64,000 nt of DNA, taken from positions 744,001-808,000 of the forward strand of contig CADDXC010000001.1 in assembly GCA_902809985.1 (NCBI GenBank), given 5' to 3'. The DNA is from Clostridiaceae bacterium BL-3 (GTDB lineage Bacteria > Bacillota > Clostridia > Clostridiales > Clostridiaceae). The position numbers were made by a program, and so were the translations under genes. Of this stretch, positions 1-10,830 are shown one piece after another; position 1 is the first letter of the stretch; each line of letters starts with the position of its first letter. Under the pieces are notes generated by a model, which did no database searches, had not been told where the DNA came from, and saw only the letters and a list, made by a program, of their open reading frames with translations.

Positions 1-29
1 GATAAGAAATATGATTAGGAGGAATAAAT

Positions 30-1040
30 TTGTATATAATAGCAGCCATAATTGCCTTTGGGGTATTGATTATAATTCATGAATTGGGACACTTTATAAT
101 GGCAAAACTAAATGGAGTAAAAGTTGAAGAGTTTTCCATAGGTATGGGTCCCAGGGTTTTTGGAATAAAGGGAGGAGAAACAGAATATTTAATAAAGCTG
201 CTTCCTATTGGCGGTTACGTAAAAATGCTTGGAGATGAAGGTAAAAGTGATGATCCAAAGGCTTTTAACAATAAGAGTCCCATTAGGAAACTCAGTGTTG
301 TAATAGCTGGGCCCATAATGAATTTCATACTGGGGATTGTTTTGTTTGCAATTATAGCTTCTGCCAGGGGATATGTATCCCCGGTGGTAAAGAGCACAAT
401 ATCGAATGAACCGGCAGCTATGGCGGGTATTAAAGCTGGTGACAGGATAACCAGAGTAAATAATTCTAAAATTTCAACTTTTGAAGATTTTGTAACTCAA
501 GTGTATACTGCAGGTGGAAATCCCATTAAGGTAACTTATGAGAGAAAGGGAGTCCCAAATCAGGTTATGTTAACTCCGGTCAAGGATAAAAAGGAAAACA
601 GGTATATGATTGGGATTGAGGGAACATTGGTAACCAGCCCTAATATTGGGCAATCCATATCCTATGGATTTATAGAAACTAAATCACTGATAAAGCAGAC
701 ATTTACTTTTTTTAAGATTCTATTTAGAGGCAAGGCATCAATGAATGATGTGGGCGGCCCCGTAACTATAATAAAGATATCTGGGGCAGCGGCAAAAGCT
801 GGTATACTGAGTTTGCTTGCTTTCTCAGCTTATATAAGTATACAACTGGCTATATTTAATATAATACCATTTCCAGCACTGGATGGGGGATATATATTCT
901 TGTTTTTATTTGAAATAATAACGGGAAGGAAAGTAGATGACAATAAGGTTGGAATGATAAATTATGTGGGATTTGCCATACTGATGGCGCTTATGGTTCT
1001 TGTGACAGTAAAAGATATACTTTACCCTGTACAATTTTAG
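30..1040 (+). CDS. rseP: RIP site-2 zinc metalloprotease RseP
   Basis: A 336-residue integral membrane protease of family M50, which cleaves membrane-embedded substrates such as anti-sigma factors and signal-peptide remnants. The zinc motif HELGH is at residues 17-21 inside the first membrane segment. A single PDZ-like region (AAMAGIKAGDRI) lies near residue 135, and the second catalytic motif (NIIPFPALDGG) is near residue 280. The start is TTG, supported by TAGGAGG 8 bases upstream. It is followed by ispG after 30 bases, the usual clostridial dxr-rseP-ispG order; dxr would lie just outside the window. Confidence 0.95.
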   Translation: MYIIAAIIAFGVLIIIHELGHFIMAKLNGVKVEEFSIGMGPRVFGIKGGETEYLIKLLPIGGYVKMLGDEGKSDDPKAFNNKSPIRKLSVVIAGPIMNFILGIVLFAIIASARGYVSPVVKSTISNEPAAMAGIKAGDRITRVNNSKISTFEDFVTQVYTAGGNPIKVTYERKGVPNQVMLTPVKDKKENRYMIGIEGTLVTSPNIGQSISYGFIETKSLIKQTFTFFKILFRGKASMNDVGGPVTIIKISGAAAKAGILSLLAFSAYISIQLAIFNIIPFPALDGGYIFLFLFEIITGRKVDDNKVGMINYVGFAILMALMVLVTVKDILYPVQF

Positions 1041-1070
1041 AAAATCGATCTGCCATCTGGGGGTGAAATA

Positions 1071-2120
1071 ATGAAAAGACTGAAAACTAGAAGAATAAAA
1101 GTTGGAAGTATATTTATAGGTGATGATTTTCCTGTGGCTGTGCAGTCAATGACTAATACGGACACGAGAGATGTAGAAGCTACCGTAGCTCAGATAAGTG
1201 AATTGAAGGGGAATGGATGTGACATAGTAAGATGTGCCGTTCCTGATGAAGAAGCTAGTAACGCACTTAAAAGGATAGTGGAAATGGTGGATGTACCCGT
1301 TGTAGCTGATATACATTTTGATTACAGATTGGCTCTTGATTCTATAGAAAATGGGGTTTCAGCTCTTAGGATAAATCCCGGGAATATTGGTGATATATAT
1401 AGAGTGAAAGAAGTGGCCAAAGAGGCTAAAAAGATGAAAATTCCCATTAGAATAGGAGTAAACTCTGGATCCTTAAAAAAAGACATATTGGATAAGTATG
1501 GGAAGGTATGTGCAGAAGCCCTTGTGGAGAGTGCATTGGAACATGTGAGAATACTGGAAAACGTGGGATTTTACGATATAGTCATATCCATAAAATCCTC
1601 TAATGTAGCTCAAATGGTGGAAAGTTATAGAAAAATATCTAAAATTGTAAATTATCCACTGCATTTAGGAGTAACTGAGGCAGGCACTGTCTGGAGGGGC
1701 ACTATAAAATCAGCTGCTGGGATAGGGACTCTTTTGATGGAGGGTATAGGAGACACCATAAGGGTGTCTCTTACTGGAGATCCGGTAGAGGAAGTGAGAG
1801 TAGGGAAGGAAATATTAAAGTCCTGCGGCCTTTTAAAAGAAGGGATTGAATTCATATCATGTCCTACCTGTGGTAGAACAGAGATCAATTTAATCGAAAT
1901 AGCTAAAGAAGTAGAAAATAGGCTTTCAAATGTGCGTAAAAATATAAAAGTAGCTGTTATGGGATGCGTGGTAAATGGCCCGGGAGAAGCAAGGGAGGCA
2001 GACATAGGCATAGCTGGCGGAAAAGGAGAGGGACTCATATTTAAAAAGGGAAGTATAGTTAAAAAAGTAAAAGAGAAGGATTTGGTAGATGCCCTTATAG
2101 AGGAAGTAGAAAAACTCTGA
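1071..2120 (+). CDS. ispG: 4-hydroxy-3-methylbut-2-enyl diphosphate synthase
   Basis: A 349-residue cytoplasmic [4Fe-4S] enzyme of the non-mevalonate isoprenoid pathway that converts MEcPP to HMBPP. The cluster ligands are visible as Cys264 and Cys267 (CPTCGRT), Cys299 (MGCVVNGPGE) and Glu306. The N-terminal TIM barrel is complete and the length is normal for the short bacterial form. A GGGGGTG ribosome site precedes the ATG. It lies in an apparent operon with rseP and is separated from polC by a TGAATTG repeat tract. Confidence 0.96.
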   Translation: MKRLKTRRIKVGSIFIGDDFPVAVQSMTNTDTRDVEATVAQISELKGNGCDIVRCAVPDEEASNALKRIVEMVDVPVVADIHFDYRLALDSIENGVSALRINPGNIGDIYRVKEVAKEAKKMKIPIRIGVNSGSLKKDILDKYGKVCAEALVESALEHVRILENVGFYDIVISIKSSNVAQMVESYRKISKIVNYPLHLGVTEAGTVWRGTIKSAAGIGTLLMEGIGDTIRVSLTGDPVEEVRVGKEILKSCGLLKEGIEFISCPTCGRTEINLIEIAKEVENRLSNVRKNIKVAVMGCVVNGPGEAREADIGIAGGKGEGLIFKKGSIVKKVKEKDLVDALIEEVEKL

Positions 2121-2143
2121 TTATGTGCTTTATATTTGTATTA

Positions 2144-2178
2144 TGAATTGTGAATTGTGAATTGTGAATTGTGAATTG
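2144..2178 (+). repeat. Five tandem TGAATTG heptamers
   Basis: Five exact back-to-back copies of TGAATTG fill most of the ispG-polC gap and end just before the polC ribosome site. Related tracts occur at 18367-18411, 22821-22858 (opposite orientation), 31151-31182 and 61837-61856, all intergenic. I infer a dispersed repeat family. Its function is unknown. Confidence 0.85.
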
Positions 2179-2193
2179 CATAAGGGGGGGTGA

Positions 2194-5100
2194 ATGATGA
2201 GCCTTGATATTATGAAAATATTACAGAAAGATTTGGATTATGACTACAATACTTTGGAACAAAATATAGAACTTTTGAAAATACAGTATTTAAGGAAAAG
2301 TAATAAATTAAAAGTAGTAGTGAGATCCAGGGAAAATTTAAATAAAGATGTACAGAATAAAATAAAGAGTATAGTCAATAAGAAACTTGGAAGTTTTTTC
2401 AATATTGATCTCGTATGCTATAGAGATATATCCAATGTGTCTTTAAAGGAAATAAGTGAAAATTATTGGATTCAGCTGGTGGATGTTATAAGTTCCTATG
2501 TACCTATGTGTAGGGAATTTTTATTGAAATCCTCTAGAAAAGTAGAGAAAGATACAGTTAAAATTTACAGTGGAAATGAATTTATATGCGGACTCCTGAA
2601 AAATAAGAGTATAGAAAAGCTTATGACCAGGAGTATTAGAGATATATTTGGTGTAAGCTGTTCTGTAATATTAAATTATGATGAAAAGCTAAATTCAGAG
2701 AGCTATTTGGAGGAAAGTGAAAAAAAAGAAAAAAAATACATAGAGAATATCTTGAATTGTCGAGAGAGGGAAAATAAAAAGTACAATAATATGCAAAAAT
2801 TCAATCAGGATTTGAAATATAAAAAAAATTCACAGGGGAATACTGTATCAAGCAGCGGTATTATTATAATTGGAAAGAGTATAAATGGGGATATTACTGA
2901 TATTAGAAATATAACAGAAGTTTCTAAATCAGTTATTATAAAAGGTGAAATATTTAAGAGAGAAATTATAGAAACTAAGACTGGAAGAAAGATAATTGCT
3001 TTTTACATAACAGATTATACCAGCTCTATTATTGTAAAGCTCTTTCCAAAACCTAAAGATGTAGATAGAATAGTGGATGAGGTAAAAGAGGGGCTTTTTT
3101 GTATGGTCAGAGGAGAGGTCGTAAATGATATCTATGCCAGGGAATTGGTGATAATGGCCAGAGACATAATTAAAACTCAAAAAAAGATAAAAGAGGATAA
3201 TGCTCCTAAAAAGAGGGTGGAACTTCATCTTCATACGCAGATGAGTGCAATGGATGCAGTTAGTTCTGCTTCAAGTCTTATTGAAAGGGCGGCCAGATGG
3301 AATCATAGAGCTATTGCTATAACTGATCATGGAGTAGTTCAGGCTTATCCGGAGGCTATGGAAGCTGCAAAAAAAAATAATATTAAGGTGATATATGGTA
3401 TAGAATCCTATCTGGTAGATGACGGAGTGCCTATTGTTATAAATGGCGAAGGTAAAACTTTGGATGACACCTATGTGATTTTTGATATTGAGACAACAGG
3501 TTTTTCCAGTATAAATGACAGTATAATAGAAATAGGAGCAGTTAAGGTGAAAGATGGAAAAGTAGTTGATAAATTTAGTGAATTTGTAAATCCAGGAAGA
3601 ATTATACCGGGCCGTATTGTGGAACTTACAGGAATTACGGATGAAATGGTGGAAAAGTGTCCTAATATAGAGGAAATTTTACCTAAATTTATGGAGTTCA
3701 TAGGAGATTCTATAGTTGTTGCCCATAATGCCAGCTTTGATGTAGGATTTATAAAGAAGAATTGTAATGATCTGAATTTGAAATTTAAAAATCCAGTTAT
3801 GGACACTATCCCTCTTTGTAAGTTTTTATTTCCTGAACTCAAAAAATTTAAGTTAAACATAGTGGCAAAGCATCTGGGGATATCTCTTGAAAACCACCAT
3901 AGGGCAGTAGATGATGCTGGAGCTACCTGCGATATACTTTTAAAATGCTTTGAAATTTTAAGGGAAAGAAATATTTTAAGTCTTGACAGGTTAAATGAGG
4001 AATTTTTAAAAAATATAGATGTAAAAAAACAAACTATGTATCATCTCATAATATTGGTTAAAAATCAAACAGGACTTAAAAATTTATATAAACTTGTATC
4101 AGAATCCAACTTGAGTTATTTTTTCAAAAAGCCCAGAATGCCCAAAAGCCTGATAATGAAATATAGAGAGGGCCTTATAATAGGCAGTGCCTGTGAGGCA
4201 GGGCAGGTATATAAGGAAGTTCTCAGTGGCAAAAGTGATGAAGAATTGAAGGATGTGCTGGATTTTTATGATTATCTGGAAATACAGCCTGTAGGAAATA
4301 ACATGTTTCTTGTAAGAGAGGGTTTGGTTAAGGATAAAGATGAATTAAAAAATATAAACAAGAGAATATGTGAATTAGGTGAGAAAAATAATATGCCTGT
4401 AGTGGCTACCTGTGATGTGCATTTCATGGATCCTGAAGATGAGGTGTTCAGGCGCATAATAATGTCAGGCCAGGGTTATTCTGATGCTGACAATCAACCT
4501 CCCCTCTATTTTAGAACTACGGATGAAATGCTCTCTGAATTTGAATACCTGGGCAGGGAAAAAGCAGAGGAAGTAGTTGTGGAAAACACCAATAAAATTG
4601 CGGATATGATAGGAGAAGTAAAGCCTATACCGGATGAAACCTTTCCTCCTAAAATCGAAGGGGCGGAAGAACAGATAAAGGACATGACACTAAAAAAAGT
4701 TCATTCTATTTACGGAGAAAAGCTTCCTGAAATCGTGGAGAAAAGATTGGATAAGGAATTGAGTTCCATAATAAATAACGGGTATGCAGTGCTCTATTTA
4801 ATTGCAGAAAAGTTAGTGGCAAAATCCTATAAAGACGGCTATTTAGTCGGTTCAAGGGGTTCGGTGGGTTCTTCTCTTGTTGCGACTATGTCAAATATTA
4901 CAGAAGTAAACGGACTTCCGCCTCACTATGTTTGCCCAAAATGTAAATATAGTGAATTTTTCACAGATGGCTCTGTAGGCGCAGGTGTTGATCTGCCAGA
5001 CAAAAACTGTCCCAGATGCGGTGAAAAACTTAAAAAGGATGGCTATGACATACCTTTTGAGACATTTTTAGGATTTTCAGGAGATAAAGAGCCGGATATA

Positions 5101-6516
5101 GATTTGAATTTTTCTGGAGAATATCAGCCTGTAGTTCATAAATATACGGAAGTGTTATTTGGAGAAGGGCACGTGTTTAGGGCAGGCACTATAGGTACCA
5201 TAGCTGAAAAGACAGCCTATGGATATGTAAAAAAATATTTGTCAGAAAAGAATATAATTGTCCCCCAGGCTGAAATAGAGAGACTTACCAGGGGATGCAC
5301 GGGAATAAAGAGAACTACAGGACAGCATCCAGGAGGAGTCATGGTAGTTCCAAGCGACAATGAGATATATAATTTCACCCCTGTGCAGCATCCGGCGGAT
5401 GACAATGACACGGATATAATAACAACCCATTTTGATTACCATTCCATAAGTGGAAGACTTTTAAAGCTGGATATACTGGGGCACGATGATCCTACGGTGC
5501 TTAGGATGCTTCAGGATTTAACGGGGGTTGATCCAAAGAGTATACCTCTTGGGGATCCTAAGGTAATGAGCTTATTTACATCACCGGAAGCACTGGGAGT
5601 TACAGAGGAGGAGTTGGGCTGTCCGGTAGGAACTTATGGATTGCCTGAATTTGGAACTAAATTTGTAAGGCAGATGCTGCTGGACACCCATCCTAAAACC
5701 TTCTCGGATTTAGTGAGGATATCTGGATTGTCTCATGGTACCGATGTGTGGATAAATAATGCCCAGTACTATATAAAGGAAGGATACACAACTCTTAGGG
5801 ACTGTATAGCCTGTAGGGATGATATAATGATGTATCTAATTCACAAGGATCTTCCTGCAAAGACAGCTTTCACCATAATGGAGAAAGTAAGAAAGGGGAA
5901 AGGGCTTAAAGAGGAGTATGAAAAGGAAATGAAGGAACATGGTGTTCCCGACTGGTATATTGACTCCTGTAAGAAAATAAAGTACATGTTTCCTAAAGGT
6001 CATGCTGTGGCTTATGTCATGATGGCTGTTAGAATAGCATATTTTAAAGTGTATTATCCCAAAGCGTATTATGCCACTTATTTTACCGTAAGGGCAGATG
6101 AATTTGATGCTGATATTGTGGCTCAAGGGGAAGATGCCATAGAGAAAAAGAGAGATGAACTCTATGGGATGGGAAATAATGCAACTCAAAAAGACAAAGG
6201 ACTCATTACAATATTGGAATTGTGCTATGAAATGTACAAGAGAGGCATAAGATTTTTGAAGGTGGATTTGTATAAATCCAGTGCAGATAGATTTTTGATA
6301 GAGGAGGAAGGGATAAGAATTCCAATAAATGCCCTGGCCGGTGTTGGGGAAAGTGCAGCTAAAAACATAGTGGAGGCCAGGGAAAAGGGAGAATTTATAT
6401 CCAAGGAGGATTTGAGAATAAGAGCAGGGGTTTCCAAAACTGTAATAGAGACACTGGATAGATATGGAGCTTTAAGAGGAATGCCTGAAACCAATCAACT
6501 CTCTCTATTTGCATAG
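2194..6516 (+). CDS. polC: DNA polymerase III alpha subunit, PolC type
   Basis: A 1440-residue replicative DNA polymerase of Gram-positive type. Order of parts: an N-terminal region and OB fold (about 230-335), a PHP domain beginning [11 protein letters not shown] (about 340) that is interrupted by the 3'-5' proofreading exonuclease (FDIETTG about 429, [12 protein letters not shown] about 568), a zinc-binding CPKC...CPRC pair (about 913-943), and the polymerase core ([12 protein letters not shown] about 966). The C-terminal NQLSLF resembles a beta-clamp binding peptide. The start follows a GGGGGGTGA site. Length matches the family. Confidence 0.97.
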   Translation: MMSLDIMKILQKDLDYDYNTLEQNIELLKIQYLRKSNKLKVVVRSRENLNKDVQNKIKSIVNKKLGSFFNIDLVCYRDISNVSLKEISENYWIQLVDVISSYVPMCREFLLKSSRKVEKDTVKIYSGNEFICGLLKNKSIEKLMTRSIRDIFGVSCSVILNYDEKLNSESYLEESEKKEKKYIENILNCRERENKKYNNMQKFNQDLKYKKNSQGNTVSSSGIIIIGKSINGDITDIRNITEVSKSVIIKGEIFKREIIETKTGRKIIAFYITDYTSSIIVKLFPKPKDVDRIVDEVKEGLFCMVRGEVVNDIYARELVIMARDIIKTQKKIKEDNAPKKRVELHLHTQMSAMDAVSSASSLIERAARWNHRAIAITDHGVVQAYPEAMEAAKKNNIKVIYGIESYLVDDGVPIVINGEGKTLDDTYVIFDIETTGFSSINDSIIEIGAVKVKDGKVVDKFSEFVNPGRIIPGRIVELTGITDEMVEKCPNIEEILPKFMEFIGDSIVVAHNASFDVGFIKKNCNDLNLKFKNPVMDTIPLCKFLFPELKKFKLNIVAKHLGISLENHHRAVDDAGATCDILLKCFEILRERNILSLDRLNEEFLKNIDVKKQTMYHLIILVKNQTGLKNLYKLVSESNLSYFFKKPRMPKSLIMKYREGLIIGSACEAGQVYKEVLSGKSDEELKDVLDFYDYLEIQPVGNNMFLVREGLVKDKDELKNINKRICELGEKNNMPVVATCDVHFMDPEDEVFRRIIMSGQGYSDADNQPPLYFRTTDEMLSEFEYLGREKAEEVVVENTNKIADMIGEVKPIPDETFPPKIEGAEEQIKDMTLKKVHSIYGEKLPEIVEKRLDKELSSIINNGYAVLYLIAEKLVAKSYKDGYLVGSRGSVGSSLVATMSNITEVNGLPPHYVCPKCKYSEFFTDGSVGAGVDLPDKNCPRCGEKLKKDGYDIPFETFLGFSGDKEPDIDLNFSGEYQPVVHKYTEVLFGEGHVFRAGTIGTIAEKTAYGYVKKYLSEKNIIVPQAEIERLTRGCTGIKRTTGQHPGGVMVVPSDNEIYNFTPVQHPADDNDTDIITTHFDYHSISGRLLKLDILGHDDPTVLRMLQDLTGVDPKSIPLGDPKVMSLFTSPEALGVTEEELGCPVGTYGLPEFGTKFVRQMLLDTHPKTFSDLVRISGLSHGTDVWINNAQYYIKEGYTTLRDCIACRDDIMMYLIHKDLPAKTAFTIMEKVRKGKGLKEEYEKEMKEHGVPDWYIDSCKKIKYMFPKGHAVAYVMMAVRIAYFKVYYPKAYYATYFTVRADEFDADIVAQGEDAIEKKRDELYGMGNNATQKDKGLITILELCYEMYKRGIRFLKVDLYKSSADRFLIEEEGIRIPINALAGVGESAAKNIVEAREKGEFISKEDLRIRAGVSKTVIETLDRYGALRGMPETNQLSLFA

Positions 6517-6552
6517 ATTCTATAATTTAAATAGAAACATATATAATTTTTC

Positions 6553-6581
6553 TTGAAATAAAGAATATAGTATGTTAAAAT
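6553..6581 (+). promoter_or_regulatory. Candidate sigma-A promoter of the rimP operon
   Basis: TTGAAA (6553-6558), a 17-base spacer and TAAAAT (6576-6581) lie 140 bases upstream of rimP. Transcription would start near 6588, upstream of the two hairpins that follow, placing them in the 5' leader. Confidence 0.55.
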
Positions 6582-6616
6582 AAAAATGGTAAATCTACAG
6601 AAGCTATTATGACATA

Positions 6617-6642
6617 AAAGAGTGGGTTTGAACCCGCTCTTT
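6617..6642 (+). terminator. Hairpin: polC terminator or rimP-operon leader attenuator
   Basis: AAAGAGTGGGTT and AACCCGCTCTTT form a 12-pair stem with one G-U pair, followed by a short T-rich tract. It could end the polC transcript. It also lies downstream of a good promoter, so it may attenuate the rimP operon. Confidence 0.6.
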
Positions 6643-6651
6643 CTATTTGTA

Positions 6652-6677
6652 AAAAACGCAGCGAAAGTTGCGTTTTT
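6652..6677 (+). terminator. Second leader hairpin with T run
   Basis: AAAAACGCA and TGCGTTTTT form a 9-pair stem around an 8-base loop, with T residues inside the 3' arm. It is a second terminator-like element before rimP and could act with the hairpin just upstream. Confidence 0.5.
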
Positions 6678-6721
6678 AAATTACAAGTAACAAACAACGT
6701 TTTTTAAAAGGAGGATTTTAA

Positions 6722-7186
6722 GTGAGAGAAAATGCCTTAGCGGAAAAAATAATGAAATTTGTGAAACCTGTAGTCAGTGATCTAGGTTATGAACTATATC
6801 ATTTGGAATTTAAAAGAGAAGGAAAAGATAATTATTTGAGAATATATATAGATAAAAAACAGGGAAACATATCATTGGAAGATTGTGAAAATGTAAGTAG
6901 GACAGTTAGTGATATACTGGATAGGGAGGATCCCATAAAAGTTTCTTATTATCTGGAAGTTTCATCACCAGGCATTGAAAGGATACTTTATACAGATGAA
7001 CATCTGAAAAGGTATATTGGATATGATGTGGTGGTGAATATACAAGGACTTTTAAAAGGTAAGAAAAAATATGATGGAAAACTTTTAGAATTTAATCAAA
7101 GTCAATTGAAAATTGATTGTGGGGATGGAAATACAGTTATTCCTAGAGAAAAAATTTCGACTGTAAATTTAAAAGGTGATGTTTAA
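6722..7186 (+). CDS. rimP: Ribosome maturation factor RimP
   Basis: A 154-residue factor for 30S subunit assembly. The N-terminal alpha/beta domain ([12 protein letters not shown]) and the conserved [11 protein letters not shown] segment are both present, followed by the SH3-like C-terminal domain. The start is GTG, 6 bases after AAGGAGG. It is the first gene of the rimP-nusA-ylxR-infB-rbfA-nrnA-truB-ribF operon, a standard Firmicute order. Confidence 0.95.
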   Translation: MRENALAEKIMKFVKPVVSDLGYELYHLEFKREGKDNYLRIYIDKKQGNISLEDCENVSRTVSDILDREDPIKVSYYLEVSSPGIERILYTDEHLKRYIGYDVVVNIQGLLKGKKKYDGKLLEFNQSQLKIDCGDGNTVIPREKISTVNLKGDV

Positions 7187-7204
7187 GGGGAGGTATATTT
7201 TAAA

Positions 7205-8308
7205 ATGAATAAAGAGTTTATAGAAGCCTTAAGAGAAATAGTAAGAGAAAAGGGAATAAGTGAAGAGCTATTGTTTGCCACCATAGAGGATGCATTAGTT
7301 GCTGCCTATAAGAAAAATTATATGGGGCATGGAGTAAACAATCAGAATGTTAAGGTTACTATGAATAGGGAAAATGGAGAAATTCATGTGTATTCCCAAA
7401 AAAATGTAGTGGAAGAATTGAAGGATGAGATTAGTGAAATGAGTTTAGAGGATGCAAAACAATTGGATCCAAACTATAATATAGGTGATACAGTTAATAT
7501 AGAAGTTACTCCGAGAAAATTCGGGAGGGTAGCTGCACAGGCAGCAAAACAGGTGGTTATCCAGCGAATAAAAGAGGAAGAGAGAAGAATTATATACAGT
7601 GATTTTGCAGAAAAGGAAGAGGATATGATAACGGGGACTGTTATAAGGAAAGATAAGAACAACGTTCTTATTGATTTGGGGAAGACAGAAGCAGTTCTTG
7701 GCCCCAATGAGCAGATACCTGGTGAAAAGTATAATTTTAATGATAAACTTAAATTGTATATTGTAGAGGTTAAAAACACTACAAAAGGTGCTCAGATTGT
7801 GATATCAAGAACTCATCCGGGACTTATAAAAAGACTGTTTGAACTTGAGGTACCTGAGATATTTGATGGGACTGTTGATATAAAGTCTATTGCAAGAGAA
7901 GCAGGTTCTAGAACAAAAATTGCTGTACATTCCAGTGATGAGAATGTAGATCCTATGGGAGCTTGTGTTGGACCCAAGGGAGTAAGAGTTCAGAATATAG
8001 TAAATGAGTTAAAGAATGAAAAGATAGATATAATAAAGTGGAGTAAACTTCCAGAAGAGTATATAGCCAATGCACTTAGTCCAGCTAAGGTTTTGGATGT
8101 GACTTTGGATGAAGATATGAAATTTGCACAGGTTGTAGTAGATGACAATCAATTGTCTTTAGCCATAGGTAAGGAAGGGCAAAATGTAAGACTGGCAGCG
8201 AAACTTACGGGATGGAAAATAGATATAAAAAGTAAATCTCAGGTAGAACCGAAAGATGAAGAAGATAAGTTTACTGTGGAACCTGAGAATGGGGAAATTG
8301 ATTCCTGA
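7205..8308 (+). CDS. nusA: Transcription termination/antitermination protein NusA
   Basis: A 367-residue RNA polymerase-associated factor controlling pausing, termination and antitermination. An N-terminal polymerase-binding domain is followed by an S1 domain (TGTVIRKDKNNVLIDLG, about residues 140-200) and two KH domains (GACVGPKGVRVQNIV and LAIGKEGQNVRLAAKLTGW). It lacks the C-terminal repeats of E. coli NusA, as is usual in Firmicutes. It begins 18 bases after rimP in the same operon. Confidence 0.96.
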   Translation: MNKEFIEALREIVREKGISEELLFATIEDALVAAYKKNYMGHGVNNQNVKVTMNRENGEIHVYSQKNVVEELKDEISEMSLEDAKQLDPNYNIGDTVNIEVTPRKFGRVAAQAAKQVVIQRIKEEERRIIYSDFAEKEEDMITGTVIRKDKNNVLIDLGKTEAVLGPNEQIPGEKYNFNDKLKLYIVEVKNTTKGAQIVISRTHPGLIKRLFELEVPEIFDGTVDIKSIAREAGSRTKIAVHSSDENVDPMGACVGPKGVRVQNIVNELKNEKIDIIKWSKLPEEYIANALSPAKVLDVTLDEDMKFAQVVVDDNQLSLAIGKEGQNVRLAAKLTGWKIDIKSKSQVEPKDEEDKFTVEPENGEIDS

Positions 8309-8341
8309 ATGTTTGAACTTTAAAATAGAGGTGATATGTAT

Positions 8342-8611
8342 ATGAAACAAAGAAAAATTCCTAAGAGAATGTGCACAGGCTGTATGGAGATGAAACCTAA
8401 AAAGGAATTGATAAGAATAGTAAAGAACAAAGAAGGTGAAGTTTCCGTAGATCCTACTGGAAAGAAAAATGGTAGAGGAGCTTATATATGTAAAGATATT
8501 CAATGTCTTGAAAAAGCCTTTAAAAACAATAGGCTTCAAAAAAACCTTGAAGTGCAGATAGATGAAACTTTATATAATAGTTTGAGGGAACAGATAGAAA
8601 ATAGCAGGTAA
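8342..8611 (+). CDS. ylxR: YlxR/RnpM family RNA-binding protein
   Basis: An 89-residue DUF448 protein. B. subtilis YlxR (RnpM) has been reported to bind and modulate RNase P. The diagnostic features are RKIPKRMCTGC near the N-terminus and GRGAYIC in the middle. An upstream in-frame ATG at 8336 exists, but the AGAGGTG site is too close to it, so I prefer the ATG at 8342. It sits between nusA and infB as expected. The usual next gene, ylxQ, is missing. Confidence 0.9.
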   Translation: MKQRKIPKRMCTGCMEMKPKKELIRIVKNKEGEVSVDPTGKKNGRGAYICKDIQCLEKAFKNNRLQKNLEVQIDETLYNSLREQIENSR

Positions 8612-8688
8612 ATTTCTTGATTGGGGTATGGGTAAAGTGTGCAGGAGAGATTGTAGAGAGATATAATAAGGGGAGAAAACTTTGTTGA
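8611..8688 (+). pseudogene. Degenerate remnant of ylxQ (L7Ae-like protein)
   Basis: The gap between ylxR and infB, where ylxQ normally lies, has an open stretch beginning NFLIGVWVK and continuing KCAGEIVERYNKGRK before a stop. From memory this resembles the N-terminus of clostridial YlxQ (an NFLGLAKKAGK..EGYNKC pattern). No start codon is present and the rest of the roughly 100-residue protein is gone. The resemblance was judged by eye, so this call is tentative; the alternative is a chance match in spacer DNA. Confidence 0.45.
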
Positions 8689-8731
8689 ACTTGTGGAAAA
8701 ATGAGAGACTTTAGTTTCGGAGGTGAAGGAT

Positions 8732-10813
8732 TTGTCAAAAATAAGAATTTATGAATTGGCTAAAGAATTAAATATATCCAGTAAAAAATTAATTGAATTA
8801 TTGCTAGAAGAATTTGGGGTAAAAGTAAAAAACCATATGAGTGCTATAGAAGAAGAAGATGCAGATTTAATTAAGGAATTTATGGAAGAAAATAAGGAGG
8901 AAGGAGAGGAAGGAGAAGAAAAAGAAAAGGACAAAAAGAATGATTTGACGAATAAGAAATCCCATAAACGCGGAAATAAAAATGGAAATGCTAAAGAGGT
9001 TAATAAAAAAGATGACAGGCAAAAAGAAAAAGGTTTAAAAAATGAGGACTTACAGGAAAGTATAAAGATAGAAGATACTATAACTGTGAAAGAGTTTTCT
9101 GAAAAAATAGGTAAGCCTTCTACAGAAGTCATCAAACAGCTTATATTTATGGGGGTAATGGCAGCTATAAATGAGGAAATAGATTTTAATACAGCAAAAA
9201 AATTAGGTGAAAAATTTAATATAACTGTACTTAGAGAGGAAAAGGATATAGATAAAGAAGCAGTAGAGCAGGAAGATGAAGAGGATGAGGATACCAATCT
9301 AGAAAAAAGACCTCCTATTATAACTGTTATGGGCCATGTGGATCACGGCAAGACATCTCTTTTGGATGCCATAAGAAAATCACATGTAACTGCTACTGAA
9401 GCGGGAGGAATAACACAGCATATAGGTGCCTATACTGTTAATATAAATGGTGAAAAAATAACTTTCCTTGATACTCCAGGACACGAAGCTTTTACTGCAA
9501 TGAGAGCCAGGGGGGCTCAAATTACAGATATAGTTATTTTGGTTGTAGCGGCAGATGATGGAATAATGCCACAAACTGCAGAGGCAATAAATCATTGCAA
9601 GGCTGCAGATGTACCTATAGTTGTGGCTATAAATAAAATAGATAGGCCAGGAGCTAATGTCGATAAAGTAAAGCAAGGTCTGACAGATTATGATTTGATA
9701 CCTGAGGATTGGGGAGGAAATACAATATGCATACCAGTATCTGCCCATACTAAAGAGGGAATTGATACATTACTTGAGATGGTACTTTTAACAGCAGAAA
9801 TGCTGGAACTAAAAGCAAATCCTCACAGAAATGCAAAGGGAACTGTCATAGAGGCGAAGTTAGATAAGGGAAGAGGAGCTGTTGCCACTTTGTTAGTTCA
9901 AAATGGAACACTTCATATAGGAGATTCTGTAATAGTAGGCAATACCTACGGGAGAATAAGGGCCATGTTTGATGATAAGGGAAAGAAAATCAAATCAGCA
10001 GGACCTTCCATTCCAGTGGAGATACTTGGATTATCTGAAGTACCAGCAGCAGGAGACAGATTTCATCAGGTCAAAGATGAAAAAACTGCGAGGGATATAG
10101 CAGGAAAGAGAAAACAAAAGGTGAGGGAAGAATATCTTCAATCCACTCATAAGGTTTCACTGGAGAATTTATATAGCCAGATAAAAGAGGGAAAAGTAAA
10201 AGAGCTTAATGTAATAGTAAAAGCGGATGTACAAGGTTCTATAGAGGCACTAAAACAATCTCTCCAAAAACTTTCCAATGAAGAGGTAAAAGTCAGAGTA
10301 ATACATGGGGCAGTTGGAGCTATAACGGAAACAGATGTGACCCTAGCTGCAGCTTCAAATGCCATAATAATAGGATTTAATGTGAGACCTGATATAAATG
10401 CACAGAATGCCGCTGAAAAAGAATCCGTGGATATAAAAACTTATAGAGTAATATACGATGCCATAGAAGATATAAAAGCTGCTATGGTAGGAATGCTGGA
10501 ACCTGACTATAAAGAAGTAATACTTGGGAAGGCAGAGATTAGGCAGACTTATAAGATATCCAATGTGGGAACTATTGCAGGCTGTTATGTAGTTCAGGGA
10601 AAAGTAGTGAGAAACTCTAAGGTAAGGATAATAAGGGATGGTATAGTTATATTTGAATCAGAACTTGCCTCTTTAAAGAGATTTAAGGATGATGTAAAGG
10701 AAGTTGCCGAAGGGTATGAATGCGGTCTTTCAATTGACAAATTTAATGACATAAAAGAAGGAGATATAGTAGAAGCTTATGCTATGGAAGAAGTCAAGAA
10801 AAAACAGTTATAG
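8732..10813 (+). CDS. infB: Translation initiation factor IF-2
   Basis: A GTPase of about 693 residues that delivers initiator tRNA to the 30S subunit. An N-terminal IF2-N domain ([21 protein letters not shown]) is followed by a charged Lys/Glu-rich linker, a second IF2-N domain, and the G domain with [14 protein letters not shown] and NKID, then domains II-IV. The frame opens at a GTG at 8723 that lies inside the GGAGGTG ribosome site, so the TTG at 8732 is the better start. It is an operon member between the ylxQ remnant and rbfA. Confidence 0.95.
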   Translation: MSKIRIYELAKELNISSKKLIELLLEEFGVKVKNHMSAIEEEDADLIKEFMEENKEEGEEGEEKEKDKKNDLTNKKSHKRGNKNGNAKEVNKKDDRQKEKGLKNEDLQESIKIEDTITVKEFSEKIGKPSTEVIKQLIFMGVMAAINEEIDFNTAKKLGEKFNITVLREEKDIDKEAVEQEDEEDEDTNLEKRPPIITVMGHVDHGKTSLLDAIRKSHVTATEAGGITQHIGAYTVNINGEKITFLDTPGHEAFTAMRARGAQITDIVILVVAADDGIMPQTAEAINHCKAADVPIVVAINKIDRPGANVDKVKQGLTDYDLIPEDWGGNTICIPVSAHTKEGIDTLLEMVLLTAEMLELKANPHRNAKGTVIEAKLDKGRGAVATLLVQNGTLHIGDSVIVGNTYGRIRAMFDDKGKKIKSAGPSIPVEILGLSEVPAAGDRFHQVKDEKTARDIAGKRKQKVREEYLQSTHKVSLENLYSQIKEGKVKELNVIVKADVQGSIEALKQSLQKLSNEEVKVRVIHGAVGAITETDVTLAAASNAIIIGFNVRPDINAQNAAEKESVDIKTYRVIYDAIEDIKAAMVGMLEPDYKEVILGKAEIRQTYKISNVGTIAGCYVVQGKVVRNSKVRIIRDGIVIFESELASLKRFKDDVKEVAEGYECGLSIDKFNDIKEGDIVEAYAMEEVKKKQL

Positions 10814-10830
10814 ATGCGAGGTGATATTTT

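Noticed and set aside
1652-2038. 128-residue minus-strand ORF inside ispG
   Set aside because: It is a shadow of the conserved ispG frame. The same applies to the minus-strand ORFs inside polC, infB, pnp, recA, ftsK and the nif genes.
2144-2178. CRISPR array
   Set aside because: The units are 7-base direct tandems without spacers, and no cas genes are nearby.
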